Of a DNA stretch of 64,000 nucleotides, positions 16,568-25,618 are shown piece after piece (the first letter of the stretch is position 1; every line of letters starts with the position of its first letter). The position numbers and the translations under genes were made by a program. The DNA comes from Paracoccaceae bacterium (lineage in GTDB: Bacteria > Pseudomonadota > Alphaproteobacteria > Rhodobacterales > Rhodobacteraceae): assembly GCA_018223125.1 (NCBI GenBank), contig JAAEZA010000020.1:1-64000 (forward strand), read 5' to 3'. The notes under the pieces were generated by a model. That model had not been told where the DNA came from. It searched no databases and saw only the letters and a list, made by a program, of their open reading frames with translations.

Positions 16568-17992
16568 ATGAAGAACACCGATGACATATGGGATCTGGCA
16601 GACCGGCACAGTGACCGGTTTATAGCACTGTCGGACGCTGTTTTTGACACACCGGAAACGCTTTATACCGAGTTCCAGTCTGTCGCGGCCCACCGGGAAG
16701 CCCTTGTCGAGCAAGGCTTTCGCATAACCGACAACGCAGGCGGCCTGCCCACAGCCATCATCGGAGAGGCCGGAGAAGAAGGTCCGGTCATCGCCATCCT
16801 CGGGGAATTCGACGCCCTGCCCGGCCTGTCGCAACACTCCGGTGAAACCGAACCGCGCCCGATAGAAGACGGCGCCCACGGCCACGGCTGTGGCCATAAC
16901 CTGTTTGGCGCAGGCGCTTTGCTGGCCGCAACCGCGCTGAAGGACTGGATCGAAGCCAATAACATCAAGGCGCGGGTGCGATATTATGGCTGCCCTGCGG
17001 AAGAAGGCGGCGCGGCGAAGACTTATATGGTGCGGGACGGGCTTTTTGACGATGTGGATGCCGCGATCAGCTGGCACCCCGCCCCCTACCTTGCCGTCAA
17101 TCAGGAGCCGAGCCTTGCCAATGCGCGGATTGATTACACCTTCCACGGCACCGCCGCCCATGCGGCATTCGAACCCGATATGGGACGTTCTGCGCTGGAC
17201 GCGGTGGAACTGATGAATGTGGGTGTGAACTATATGCGTGAACATATGCCCGATGCCGCGCGGGTGCACTATGCCTATATGGATGCGGGCGGCGAGGCGG
17301 CCAATGTGGTGCAGGCCCGCGCAAGGGTGCGCCAGTTGATCCGCCACCCCAACCTGCCCGGCCTGAAAGACCTGATCGCCCGTGTCGACAAAATCGCAGA
17401 AGGCGCGGCGCTGATGACGGAAACGCGGATGGAAAAGAAAGTCTTTTCCGGCGTGTCGAACCTGCTGCCAAACCGCCCGCTGGAAGAGGCGATGCAAACT
17501 GCGGTGGAACAACTTGGCCCCGTGCCTTTTGATGACGGGGACCGCGCCTTCGCGGCAGACATTCAGGCGACCCTGCCCAAGGGCGCGGTGGACAGCACGC
17601 TGGCGTCTATGGATTACACCCCTTCTGCCGGTCAGGATATATCCCTGTGCGATTTCATCCTGCCACTGGACCGTAATGGAGTGATCCGTGCAGGCTCTAC
17701 CGATGTGGGCGATGTCAGCTGGGCGGTTCCAACGGTGCAGCTTTGGGGGGCCACATGGACGCTTGGCACACCGTTCCACACATGGCAGGTGGTAGCCCAT
17801 GGCAAAACCGCACTGGCCCACAAGGGTATGATCCACGCGGCCAAGGTGATGGCAGGAACAGCGCGGATGCTGATCGAAAACCCCGATCTTCTGGCCCGTG
17901 CGAAAGACGCACATGCCGCCCATCTGGAGAAAACGCCTTACGAATGTCCGATCCCTGACGAAACCAAACCGCCTATCGTTCACCCCTCCTGA
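16568..17992 (+). CDS. M20 family amidohydrolase, AbgB-like
   Basis: The 474-residue protein matches M20D peptidases of the AbgB type, which cleave amides such as p-aminobenzoyl-glutamate or acyl-amino acids. GEFDALPGL contains the Asp of the metal centre, GHGCGHNLFG the His-Cys-His metal cluster, PAEEGGAAK the catalytic Glu pair, and SWHPAP and later HAAFEP further His ligands. The lid domain lies about residues 190-320. GAAGGA-like AGAAGGAAG precedes the ATG. There is a strong terminator right after it. It stands alone next to the convergent bzt operon; the substrate is not known. Confidence 0.9.
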   Translation: MKNTDDIWDLADRHSDRFIALSDAVFDTPETLYTEFQSVAAHREALVEQGFRITDNAGGLPTAIIGEAGEEGPVIAILGEFDALPGLSQHSGETEPRPIEDGAHGHGCGHNLFGAGALLAATALKDWIEANNIKARVRYYGCPAEEGGAAKTYMVRDGLFDDVDAAISWHPAPYLAVNQEPSLANARIDYTFHGTAAHAAFEPDMGRSALDAVELMNVGVNYMREHMPDAARVHYAYMDAGGEAANVVQARARVRQLIRHPNLPGLKDLIARVDKIAEGAALMTETRMEKKVFSGVSNLLPNRPLEEAMQTAVEQLGPVPFDDGDRAFAADIQATLPKGAVDSTLASMDYTPSAGQDISLCDFILPLDRNGVIRAGSTDVGDVSWAVPTVQLWGATWTLGTPFHTWQVVAHGKTALAHKGMIHAAKVMAGTARMLIENPDLLARAKDAHAAHLEKTPYECPIPDETKPPIVHPS

Positions 17993-17996
17993 AACG

Positions 17997-18030
17997 AAGA
18001 AACCCCGGCCACTGGCCGGGGTTTCTTTTT
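17997..18030. terminator. Bidirectional intrinsic terminator
   Basis: A perfect stem AAGAAACCCCGGCC against GGCCGGGGTTTCTT with a 3-base loop and a T-run on the plus strand. It lies between the convergent amidohydrolase gene and bztD. Confidence 0.88.
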
Positions 18031-18043
18031 GTATTGCTTGGGT

Positions 18044-18835
18044 TTAGTGGCCCAAAATCTGGCTGAGGAACAGTTTGGTGCGTTCGGATTTCGGGTTGTT
18101 GAAGAACTCTTCCGGCTCGTTCTGTTCCACGATCTGGCCCGCATCCATAAAGATCACGCGGTTGGCGACCTGTTTGGCGAACCCCATTTCGTGGGTCACA
18201 CACAGCATGGTCATGCCTTCTTCGGCCAGTTCTACCATCGTATCCAGAACTTCCTTGATCATCTCGGGATCAAGCGCAGAGGTCGGTTCGTCAAACAACA
18301 TGATACGGGGTTTCATGCACAAGGAACGCGCAATCGCAACACGCTGCTGCTGACCACCGGAAAGCTGGCCGGGGTATTTGTCGGCCTGTTCGGGGATCTT
18401 CACCTTTTCAAGGAAATGCATTGCAATTTCCTCGGCTTCCTTCTTGGGGGTCTTGCGCACCCACATCGGCGCCAGTGTGCAGTTCTCAAGGATCGTCAGA
18501 TGCGGGAACAGGTTGAAGTGCTGAAAACACATACCAACTTCGCGCCGGATCTTGTCGATGTTCTTGAGATCCGAGGTCAGCTCGATCCCGTCCACGATAA
18601 TATCGCCCTTCTGGTGTTCCTCCAGACGGTTGATACAGCGGATCAGCGTCGATTTCCCCGAACCGGACGGACCGGCAATAACGATCCGCTCCCCCCGCTG
18701 CACGGTCATATCGATGTCACGCAGCACATGAAATGCACCGTACCATTTGTTCATCTTGTTGATCTGGATCGCCACCTCGTCGGAGACGGCCATCTTGCTA
18801 CGATCAATTTCACGATCAGTTGCTATTTGAGACAT
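18044..18835 (-). CDS. bztD: ATPase of glutamate/glutamine/aspartate/asparagine ABC transporter
   Basis: The 263-residue ATP-binding subunit has Walker [10 protein letters not shown], the Q-loop region [13 protein letters not shown], the ABC signature [13 protein letters not shown], Walker [16 protein letters not shown] and the H-loop VTHEMGFA. It belongs to the polar-amino-acid group (GlnQ/AapP/BztD). It is the last gene of a four-gene operon in the order substrate-binding protein, two permeases and ATPase, the order of the Rhodobacter bzt genes. The likely transcription start is before bztA. Confidence 0.93.
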   Translation of the reverse strand: MSQIATDREIDRSKMAVSDEVAIQINKMNKWYGAFHVLRDIDMTVQRGERIVIAGPSGSGKSTLIRCINRLEEHQKGDIIVDGIELTSDLKNIDKIRREVGMCFQHFNLFPHLTILENCTLAPMWVRKTPKKEAEEIAMHFLEKVKIPEQADKYPGQLSGGQQQRVAIARSLCMKPRIMLFDEPTSALDPEMIKEVLDTMVELAEEGMTMLCVTHEMGFAKQVANRVIFMDAGQIVEQNEPEEFFNNPKSERTKLFLSQILGH

Positions 18836-18850
18836 ATTGAAGGCTCCTAA

Positions 18851-20161
18851 CTAGTGGCCGGTCTTGAGCTTGCGCTCGAGGTACATAGAGTACCGTGACA
18901 TGGAGAAACAGAAGATAAAGAAGATCAGTGCGATGAAGCCGTAAAGCTCCCACACGATCCCGTTCCAGTTGGAATCAGCGCGGATGTTTGTGGTCAGGCC
19001 GATCGGGTCCAGCAGACCGATGATCGAAACCAGCGTGGTATCCTTGAACAGACCGATAAAGGTGGACACGATTCCGGGAATGGAAATCTTCAGCGCCTGT
19101 GGCATGGTGATCAGCCGTGTGGCTTTCCAATAGTCCAGCCCCAGCGCATCTGCCGCTTCGTACTGGCCGGTTGGCAAGGCCGCCAGACCACCCCGCACCA
19201 CCTCGGCCATATAGGCAGAGGCGAACAGCGTCACCATGATGATCACACGCAGGATGATGTCAAACGTCGTGCCCGGAGGCAGGAAGTAGTTCAACAGCGT
19301 AGAGGCAACGAACAACAGCGTGATCAGCGGCACACCGCGAATGAACTCGATAAAGCCCACACAGATTGCCTTGACGATCATCAGGTCGGACTGACGCCCG
19401 AGCGCCAGCAGAATGCCCAGCGGCAGCGACATGGCAATGCCGGTCACACCGATGATGATCGATAGCATGAAGCCGCCGAATTTGGCAGATTCAACCGGCT
19501 CGATTGCCAGCGGCATCACCGAAGCCAGCCCGTTGCTGACAGGTCCGGCCAGCAACAGCCACCAGACAACCGGCGCCAAAATTGCCGCGATCACAGCGAC
19601 CAGCGATCCGGCTGTACGGTTCAGGATTTCGAATGCTAAATAGGCAAAGACGAAACCGGCAACGGCCACCACAGGCGTCCACAGCGTGCCGCCCCAAAGC
19701 AGCCAGAAGGCGACAAAGGGATAAAGCGCCGAAAACCACAGGATCTTGCGCGCAAGATTGGGATACAGCACCGGTGCCAGCGCCACCAGCATCAGGATGA
19801 AGGCCAGGTTGGCGCGCCAGTACAGTTCATCCGGATAGAATCCGTAAATCAGCTGCAAGTAACGCTCTCCGATAACGGACCAGCAGGCCGCACCATGGGC
19901 AAGGCCCAGACCGGCAACAGCCTCCCGGCACTCTTTCAGGGAAGAGGCCGTCCATGACCCGTACCAGACCCAAGGCAGAACCAGCGTCAGGACAACCCAG
20001 AGGAAGTAAACCGACAATAGGGTCAGCACCGTGTTCAGGACGCTGGAAAACAGATTGTCCCGCATCCATTTGATTGGCCCTGCCGCCGTGGACGGGGGCG
20101 CCTGTTCCGGCAGCATCGTTTCGCGAACATAAGCTACCGTTTGTGCGTGCGTGTCGCTCAT
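18851..20161 (-). CDS. bztC: Polar amino acid ABC transporter permease (second subunit)
   Basis: The 436-residue membrane protein has a long N-terminal part with several spans and a periplasmic loop (SLKECREAVAGLG...CWSVI with two cysteines), as in AapM/BztC. A C-terminal permease core of about 220 residues follows, with the ABC coupling loop EAADALGLDYWKATRLITMPQALK (about 360-383). This long N-terminus is characteristic of the alphaproteobacterial Bzt/Aap pair and absent from GlnP-type permeases. It starts one base from the end of bztB. Confidence 0.93.
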   Translation of the reverse strand: MSDTHAQTVAYVRETMLPEQAPPSTAAGPIKWMRDNLFSSVLNTVLTLLSVYFLWVVLTLVLPWVWYGSWTASSLKECREAVAGLGLAHGAACWSVIGERYLQLIYGFYPDELYWRANLAFILMLVALAPVLYPNLARKILWFSALYPFVAFWLLWGGTLWTPVVAVAGFVFAYLAFEILNRTAGSLVAVIAAILAPVVWWLLLAGPVSNGLASVMPLAIEPVESAKFGGFMLSIIIGVTGIAMSLPLGILLALGRQSDLMIVKAICVGFIEFIRGVPLITLLFVASTLLNYFLPPGTTFDIILRVIIMVTLFASAYMAEVVRGGLAALPTGQYEAADALGLDYWKATRLITMPQALKISIPGIVSTFIGLFKDTTLVSIIGLLDPIGLTTNIRADSNWNGIVWELYGFIALIFFIFCFSMSRYSMYLERKLKTGH

Positions 20162-20162
20162 A

Positions 20163-21380
20163 TCAACGCTCCCTCAACTTTACGGATTCATTGTACCAGT
20201 TCATCACGGAAGAGATCAGCAGGCTAATCGCCAGATAGATCGCCATAAGGATCAGCAGACATTCCATTTCCTTACCTGTCTGGTTCAATGTGATCCCGCC
20301 AAGTGTCCCTGTGATGTCCATATATCCCACGGCAATTGCCAGAGAGGAGTTTTTGGTCAGGTTCAGATACTGGGAAATCAGCGGCGGGATGATGACCCGC
20401 AGCGCCTGTGGCAGGATGATCAGGTTCATCGTGCGGTTCGGGCTGAGACCAAGGGCGAAGGCCGCTTCGGACTGTCCCTTGCTGACCGCCATGATCCCCG
20501 CGCGTACGTTTTCGGCTACAAAGGCCGCTGTATACAGCCCGAGTGCGAGTGTCAGGGCAATCAGGGAGTTGCGCATATAAATGCCGCCCTGAAAGTTGAA
20601 GCCTTTCAGTTCCGGCAGTTCCAACCCGATCGGACGGCCCAGAATGAAGTAGACCAACAGCGTTGGCACAAAGAAGATCGCCAGTTTGATCCAGAAGTTC
20701 GGCAGGATCTGGCCCGTTGCTTCCTGACGCTTGCGCGACCAAGTCCCGAAGACAAAAATGCCGACAATGGACAGCAGGAAGACCACGATGACAGCCGTGG
20801 AACCGGAATACAGCTCCGGCTTCGGGATATACAGCCCGCGGTTTGTCAGCGCGACAGAATCCCAAAGGCTCATGGAGGCGCTGGCATTTTCACCGCGGAA
20901 AGCGCGGGGTGCCGGAAAGGATTCAATAAAGATCGCCATGGTCAGAACGATCCACAGCAGCACGGGAACGTTACGGAAGGATTCGATGTAGACCGTCATA
21001 AGCCGCGCAACGACCCAGTTGTTCGACAGACGCAGCACACCGATAACCACGCCCAGTACCGTCGCAAGAATACACCCCAGCACGGCCACCAGCAATGTGT
21101 TCAGCACACCGACCAGCGCGGCGCGGCCATGGGACATCTGGTTGTTATATTCGATCAGTTTCTGGTTGATATCATACCCGGCGGCTTCGCCGAGAAAGCC
21201 AAAGCTCAACGGTTTCCCCAAAGCTGCGAGGTTCTGTGCAGCGTTGTTCAAAAGCCATCCAACGCCCAGCAGGAACAACACCAGCGCTACGATCTGAATC
21301 GTCATGGAGCGATAGCGGGTGTCATAAATTAACTGGCTGAGTTGGAAGCCGTCCTTTGGAGGATCGGTGGTTGCAGACAT
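20163..21380 (-). CDS. bztB: Polar amino acid ABC transporter permease (first subunit)
   Basis: A 405-residue partner of BztC with the same plan: an N-terminal span, a periplasmic insert (GFLGEAAGYDINQKLIEYN and later the ASMSLWDSVALTNRG region), further spans, and a permease core with SEAAFALGLSPNRTMNLIILPQALR as the ATPase-contact loop. ATG at 21380 is chosen over the frame opening at 21455 because GGGAG lies correctly upstream and the product begins MSATTDPPKDGF. A hairpin separates it from bztA. Confidence 0.93.
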   Translation of the reverse strand: MSATTDPPKDGFQLSQLIYDTRYRSMTIQIVALVLFLLGVGWLLNNAAQNLAALGKPLSFGFLGEAAGYDINQKLIEYNNQMSHGRAALVGVLNTLLVAVLGCILATVLGVVIGVLRLSNNWVVARLMTVYIESFRNVPVLLWIVLTMAIFIESFPAPRAFRGENASASMSLWDSVALTNRGLYIPKPELYSGSTAVIVVFLLSIVGIFVFGTWSRKRQEATGQILPNFWIKLAIFFVPTLLVYFILGRPIGLELPELKGFNFQGGIYMRNSLIALTLALGLYTAAFVAENVRAGIMAVSKGQSEAAFALGLSPNRTMNLIILPQALRVIIPPLISQYLNLTKNSSLAIAVGYMDITGTLGGITLNQTGKEMECLLILMAIYLAISLLISSVMNWYNESVKLRER

Positions 21381-21498
21381 GTGTCCACGCTCCCTTGTTC
21401 TGTCATTGAGGTCACAACTTCCAATTCCACGGAAACCGTGGCGAACTGGTTGCACCTTGTTTTTGTATAGTTCGGAATAGTGTCCGGCTGTGCCGGCG

Positions 21499-21530
21499 AA
21501 AAACGGGCGCAGCTTTTGCCGCGCCCGTTC
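21499..21530 (-). terminator. Attenuating hairpin between bztA and bztB
   Basis: On the minus strand AACGGGCGCGGC, an AAAA loop and GCTGCGCCCGTT are followed by TTT. It stands nine bases after the bztA stop. In such operons a partial terminator here keeps the binding protein in excess over the membrane subunits. Confidence 0.75.
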
Positions 21531-21538
21531 TTAATACC

Positions 21539-22558
21539 TTAACGGAAAGGTGGTGCGTAGATCAGGCCGCCGTCAGTCCACTGTGCGTTCAGGCCGCGGG
21601 CCAGACCGATTGGTGTGGATTCACCGATGTGACGGGCGAAGATCTCGCCGTAGTTACCACCGGCCGCAATCGCGTTTTTCGCGAAGTCAGCGGACAGGCC
21701 CAGCTGCTCGCCGAGGTTGCCTTCGGTGCCCAGCAGACGGTTGATTTCCGGATTGTTACCGGCAGCCATCGCGGATTCTTTTACGTTTGCGGATGTGATG
21801 CCCAGCTCTTCGGCTGCGATCAGCGCGTTCAGCACCCAGCGGCCGATGTCAGCCCATTGGTCGTCGCCGTGACGGACCAGCGGCCCCAGTGGCTCTTTAG
21901 AGATGATTTCCGGCAGCAGTGCGTGATCGTCCGGGTTCTCGAAAGTTGCGCGTGTCGCGGCCAGACCGGATGCGTCAGTTGTGTAAACGTCACAAGCGCC
22001 AGCCAGATACTGCTGTTGGGCTTCTGCGTTGGTTTCGATTGGCACCGGCTCGTAGCTGATGTTGTTGGAACGGAAGAAATCCGCCAGGTTCAGCTCTGTT
22101 GTTGTACCAGTCTGGATACATACAGTTGCACCGTCCAGATCTTTGGCAGAAGACACGCCCAGTTCTTTTGGAACCATGAAGCCCTGACCGTCATAGTAGT
22201 TCACGCCGATAAAGGTGAACTTCAGGTCCACATCGCGGGAGAATGTCCATGTGGTGTTACGGGCCAGCATGTCGATCTCACCGGAAGCCAGCGCGGTAAA
22301 GCGTGTTTTACCGGTTGTCGGAGTGAACTTGACAGCTTGCGGGTCGCCCAGCACAGCCGCAGCAACAGCGCGGCACACAGCGACGTCAAACCCGTCCCAG
22401 TTGCCGTTCGCGTCAGCCGCAGAAAAGCCTGCAAGACCGGTGGAAACACCACATTGCAAAAAGCCTTTTGCTTTAACGTCGTCGAGCGTTCCGGCAGCGG
22501 CGAAGCCAGCAGTCATTGTGGCCGCGGCTACAGCGCCGAAGAATGTTGTTTTTTTCAT
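21539..22558 (-). CDS. bztA: Periplasmic amino acid-binding protein of the Bzt transporter
   Basis: A 339-residue secreted protein with a typical signal peptide (MKKTTFFGAVAAATMTAGFAAA, cleaved near AAAG). The mature part follows the polar-amino-acid family: GFLQCGVSTGLAGFSAAD, FDVAVCRAVAAA, FTALASGEIDMLARNTT, and GATVCIQTGTTTELNLADFF. By close resemblance to BztA/AapJ it binds acidic amino acids and their amides. It is the first gene of the operon; the hairpin after it suggests higher expression than the permeases. Confidence 0.94.
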   Translation of the reverse strand: MKKTTFFGAVAAATMTAGFAAAGTLDDVKAKGFLQCGVSTGLAGFSAADANGNWDGFDVAVCRAVAAAVLGDPQAVKFTPTTGKTRFTALASGEIDMLARNTTWTFSRDVDLKFTFIGVNYYDGQGFMVPKELGVSSAKDLDGATVCIQTGTTTELNLADFFRSNNISYEPVPIETNAEAQQQYLAGACDVYTTDASGLAATRATFENPDDHALLPEIISKEPLGPLVRHGDDQWADIGRWVLNALIAAEELGITSANVKESAMAAGNNPEINRLLGTEGNLGEQLGLSADFAKNAIAAGGNYGEIFARHIGESTPIGLARGLNAQWTDGGLIYAPPFR

Positions 22559-22862
22559 TTTTACCTCTTCCTGATGAACCGCCTATGGTCAGACGGCTTG
22601 CTAGGAGTTTACCCAGCTTGTCTTACTGATCCGGCATAGCCGGAAAAGTAGGCTCCATAGTGTGAGTAGGAGTTTGTCAGGTCAAGGTTTTTATATCGAA
22701 GAATAAGTTGCGAAACTTTACCCTCGGTAAGTTATTAGGTCAGCTTCGATGACCATTTTAACTGCCGGATTTCCCCTGATTTTGCAGCAATATTGCAAAG
22801 CCGAGGGTATGCTTTCAAACCCCCGACTGACGGTAGGTCAGCGATACTGACTAAAGATTGCC
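22559..22862. other. Intergenic control region of the bzt operon
   Basis: About 300 bases between the bztA start and the ATP12 gene stop, both on the minus strand. It holds a candidate promoter for bztA (22657-22685) and a small CCGGC/GCCGG hairpin (22632-22644) in the predicted leader. A minus-strand frame at 22735-22980 overlaps the ATP12 gene and looks spurious. I see no nitrogen-type (sigma54) promoter. Confidence 0.5.
22657..22685 (-). promoter_or_regulatory. Possible bztA promoter
   Basis: On the minus strand TTGACC (22680-22685) and CACTAT (22657-22662) are separated by 17 bases. The -35 is good, the -10 weak. The leader would be about 95 bases long. Confidence 0.35.
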
Positions 22863-23582
22863 TTAATGTAAGGTATTCCGCACAGACAGCAGTAATTCCT
22901 CGGAAAGAAGAAAGGCCTGACGCTTTAAATCGGCTGCTTGGGCCGCTTCGTCGTCCACGCCCCACTGCTCGATTTGCCAATTTTCATCGACCCGCGCCAC
23001 ATCCCATGCCTGTTCTGCAACCATGTGTTGTCGTGCCACAGCGAGGGCAAGCACAAGAGATCCTGAAATTTGTACCAAATCGTGAAAAGCGGCCAGTTCG
23101 AATGTGTCGAACGTCTCTACTACCTGACGCAAATTGGCGACCGATTGATTCGGTTGCTCCACCGGAATCACCCCCGAAGTGACCAGCAGCGGCGCTTTGA
23201 ATGTCTGGCTGGCCCATTGCAGGGGCGCATCCCAAAGCTCTGCCTGACGGGCGATCAGTTCCTGCGGGTGGGTGGCACGATAGCACAGCAGATCATTCTC
23301 GCCATACGCCGCAAGCATGTCGACAACTGCCGCCATCTGGCCGCCCATCTTGTCTACCGAAACATTTGCCCAGCGTGTCGCTGGCATCGCGGTCGGGTCC
23401 AGTTCACCACTGGTAGCATCCCATTCCTGCGCCACCAGTTCTGCCGCCTTCCGTGTCGGCAGCAACAGATCCCGCTTTTCCGGAGTTTTAACCGTGCGTC
23501 CGTCAAGCTGGATCACAAACCCTGATTCCGCCTCTGCCACGTCGACCGTGTTCCAGAACCGTTTCTTCTTCGCCAGTGTCAT
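22863..23582 (-). CDS. ATP12 family F1-ATPase assembly chaperone
   Basis: The 239-residue protein belongs to the ATP12 family, which in mitochondria and alphaproteobacteria chaperones the alpha subunit of F1-ATPase. It begins MTLAKKKRFWNTVDV; the family features RFWNxV, LDGRTVKTPEKRDLLLPT and the central AELVAQEWDATSGELDPTAMPATR, which carries the conserved EWxxQxxxIxPxxMPxT pattern in a variant form, are present. The conserved Glu near the C-terminus (SEELLLSV) is kept. It follows the pseudouridine synthase gene by six bases and ends the crcB operon. Confidence 0.93.
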   Translation of the reverse strand: MTLAKKKRFWNTVDVAEAESGFVIQLDGRTVKTPEKRDLLLPTRKAAELVAQEWDATSGELDPTAMPATRWANVSVDKMGGQMAAVVDMLAAYGENDLLCYRATHPQELIARQAELWDAPLQWASQTFKAPLLVTSGVIPVEQPNQSVANLRQVVETFDTFELAAFHDLVQISGSLVLALAVARQHMVAEQAWDVARVDENWQIEQWGVDDEAAQAADLKRQAFLLSEELLLSVRNTLH

Positions 23583-23588
23583 CGCAAT

Positions 23589-24632
23589 TTACTCTTGTTC
23601 TTCGAATGGATCTGTCGGGGCTTCCGCCGGATCAAAGCCGAAAAAGTCCCATGTCTGCGCCATATGATCCGGCAAGGGTGCCGTGAAGGTCATTTTCGCA
23701 CCACTTACCGGATGGGGAATCGCCAGAGAGCGGGCATGCAGGTGCAGTTTGCGGCTGACGGAGCCACCCAGTTGCGCACCCCAGCCGTCCCCTTCATTCA
23801 CCTGACTGTTGGTGCCGTATTTGCCGTCACCAATGATCGGATGACCGATTTCAGCCATATGGGCGCGCAGCTGGTGCGTCCGGCCGGTGATCGGCACCAA
23901 ACCAACCCATGCGGCGCGCTGGCCAACAGCCTCGATCACAGCGTAATCCGTCGTCGCCCGTTTTGCGCCTTCGGTCTGCTCTACCGCGTCGGGATGGATA
24001 CAGTGCATCCGCTCCCCCGCGCCGTTCGGTCCGTGGCCGGCGGCTTTCACCAGACCGTAACGAATGGTGCCCATCTTGGGGAAAGGGCTGCCCGCAACCA
24101 TCGCCCAGTAAATCTTGCGCGTTGTTCGCAGGTGAAAGCTCTTGGCCAGCCCCGCCGCTGCACGTCCGGTCCGTGCCATCACGAAAACACCGCTGGTGTC
24201 CTTGTCCAGCCGGTGCACCAGTTTCGGTTTGGTCTCCATCCCGAACCGCAGCGCATCCGCCAGACCGTCGATATGGCGGGTCTGGCCCGATCCGCCCTGC
24301 ACGGCCAGCCCCGCCGGCTTGTTCAGCACGATGATATCATCATCCCGATAGATCACGCTGTCCTGCATAAGTTTGGCATCGGCATCCGAGATCACCGCCT
24401 CGGGTTTGGCAGCCACAGTGCCGGGTTCCGGCAGGGGCGGTATCCGCACCACCTGTCCCGGTTGCAGACGGGTGTTCGCCTTGACGCGGCCCTTGTCCAC
24501 CCGCAGATCGCCCTTGCGGCACATCTTTTCCACACGCCCCTGACTGACATGGGGGAACATCCGGCGCAGCCACCGGTCCAGTCTCTGATCCGCAGCATCT
24601 TCCGCTACAGCTATATGTTGTACACCACTCAT
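23589..24632 (-). CDS. RluA-family 23S rRNA pseudouridine synthase (RluC type)
   Basis: A 347-residue enzyme with an N-terminal S4 RNA-binding domain (about 13-75, DQRLDRWLRRMFPHVSQGRVEKMCRKG) and the catalytic domain whose KLVHRLDKDTSGVFV motif contains the catalytic Asp. ITGRTHQLRAHMAEIGHPIIGD is the second family motif. An S4 plus RluA plan is that of RluC/RluD, so the target is probably helix 39 or a similar site in 23S rRNA. The ATG at 24632 overlaps the crcB stop (ATGA), which decides the start; the frame is open 36 codons further up but within crcB. Confidence 0.9.
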   Translation of the reverse strand: MSGVQHIAVAEDAADQRLDRWLRRMFPHVSQGRVEKMCRKGDLRVDKGRVKANTRLQPGQVVRIPPLPEPGTVAAKPEAVISDADAKLMQDSVIYRDDDIIVLNKPAGLAVQGGSGQTRHIDGLADALRFGMETKPKLVHRLDKDTSGVFVMARTGRAAAGLAKSFHLRTTRKIYWAMVAGSPFPKMGTIRYGLVKAAGHGPNGAGERMHCIHPDAVEQTEGAKRATTDYAVIEAVGQRAAWVGLVPITGRTHQLRAHMAEIGHPIIGDGKYGTNSQVNEGDGWGAQLGGSVSRKLHLHARSLAIPHPVSGAKMTFTAPLPDHMAQTWDFFGFDPAEAPTDPFEEQE

Positions 24633-25006
24633 GACAGCACCGCCCGCATAATTCCCATTCCGGCAAACAGGGCAGCAATCCCGCCCGATACCGATCCTAT
24701 AACATAAAGGGCGGCCAGTCCGCCCCGTCCCTGCTCCCATAGCAGGATCGCATCCAGAGAGAACGCGGAAAACGTGGTAAACCCGCCCAAAACACCCGTC
24801 ATCACGAATGGCGCGAACCGCGCATCCCCTGCGCGATGCAGGAACCAGACAGCGAAGATCCCCATCAGAAAGGAACCGGCAAGATTTGCCGCAAATACAC
24901 CCGCCGGTGCTCCGGCTCCCGCCAGACGCACAGCCGCTTGCACGGTGCCATACCGCAGGACGGCCCCGAGACCGCCACCGATGGCAATTTGTATCAGAGT
25001 ATTCAT
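24629..25006 (-). CDS. crcB: Fluoride exporter CrcB/Fluc
   Basis: A 125-residue protein with four hydrophobic helices and the Fluc signatures GGGLGAVLRYG, FAANLAGSFLMG (the conserved Asn of the pore) and GVLGGFTTFSAFS (the central sodium site and phenylalanine box). Fluc proteins form antiparallel dimers that let fluoride out of the cell. ATG at 25006 has AGAGG upstream. It is the first gene of a three-gene unit with rluC-like and ATP12 genes, a grouping I recall from other Rhodobacterales. I find no fluoride riboswitch before it. Confidence 0.92.
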   Translation of the reverse strand: MNTLIQIAIGGGLGAVLRYGTVQAAVRLAGAGAPAGVFAANLAGSFLMGIFAVWFLHRAGDARFAPFVMTGVLGGFTTFSAFSLDAILLWEQGRGGLAALYVIGSVSGGIAALFAGMGIMRAVLS

Positions 25007-25069
25007 ACAGACCTCTGCGCTTTGCACCTGTATTCTACAGGGCCGTTCCGCACGCGGCCTTCAGGGCAT

Positions 25070-25474
25070 TCAGGCGCCCGCGCCGCGTCTCTGGTCCGCC
25101 TCTACAGCAATGTTGACGATCTGTGCAAGGCTTTCAAAGCGCTCTCTTTCGGACTCGGGAACATGGCCGAGGTTGAACACATCCTTATTCCACTTGGTCC
25201 ATTCGCGGGTATCAAGCTGAACCTCGCGCACCACAAAAACGGATGCCACTTTATGCTTACGGATCAAATGATCCACCTGCCCGACGACCAAGGGCTCCGG
25301 CCCCTCAAACAACCCGACAAGATGCTGTCCAGAGCGCAGGAAAAAGCCCCCGATCCGACGGTCAGCGCACCGGTTCCAAACATCTTTCTGAAGCGGTTCT
25401 ACCTGTTCGAAAGCAAGGCCGGAATGCAGCCGACAAGTGAAAAGAATCTGTAAAGTCAAATGTCTAACGGGCAA
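25070..25474 (-). CDS. Degenerate BLUF-like domain protein
   Basis: A protein of at most 134 residues whose layout resembles a BLUF flavin photoreceptor domain: a first strand LTLQILFTCRLHSG, a helix, IGGFFLRSGQHLVGLFEGP (compare ITGxLLxxxGxFxQxLEG), and VREVQLDTREWTKWN near the end. The flavin-contact residues are changed: the first-strand Tyr is Phe and the LEG-motif Gln is Gly, so blue-light sensing is unlikely. The start is unsure; only TTG codons (25474 or 25459) are available and no ribosome site is clear. It may be a decaying gene or a non-photoactive homologue. Confidence 0.5.
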   Translation of the reverse strand: MPVRHLTLQILFTCRLHSGLAFEQVEPLQKDVWNRCADRRIGGFFLRSGQHLVGLFEGPEPLVVGQVDHLIRKHKVASVFVVREVQLDTREWTKWNKDVFNLGHVPESERERFESLAQIVNIAVEADQRRGAGA

Positions 25475-25618
25475 TACAAAATCGAATCAAGCCCCCTCAC
25501 AATACACGCTACCTACCCCCATTCAACCATAGGGTTGCTGTATCTGCAAACCGGATCGCAATTTTTACCCAGAGTTGTATCCCTACGGAACGGCAACTAA
25601 ACCCTACAGAGAGTACCC

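Noticed and set aside
22735-22980. An 81-codon minus-strand frame upstream of bztA
   Set aside because: It overlaps the ATP12 gene end in another frame and has no recognisable sequence or start signal.
25007-25080. A fluoride riboswitch before crcB
   Set aside because: I looked for the conserved GGNGATGG start and the CTGATGACGCCTAC-like part and found neither on the minus strand.
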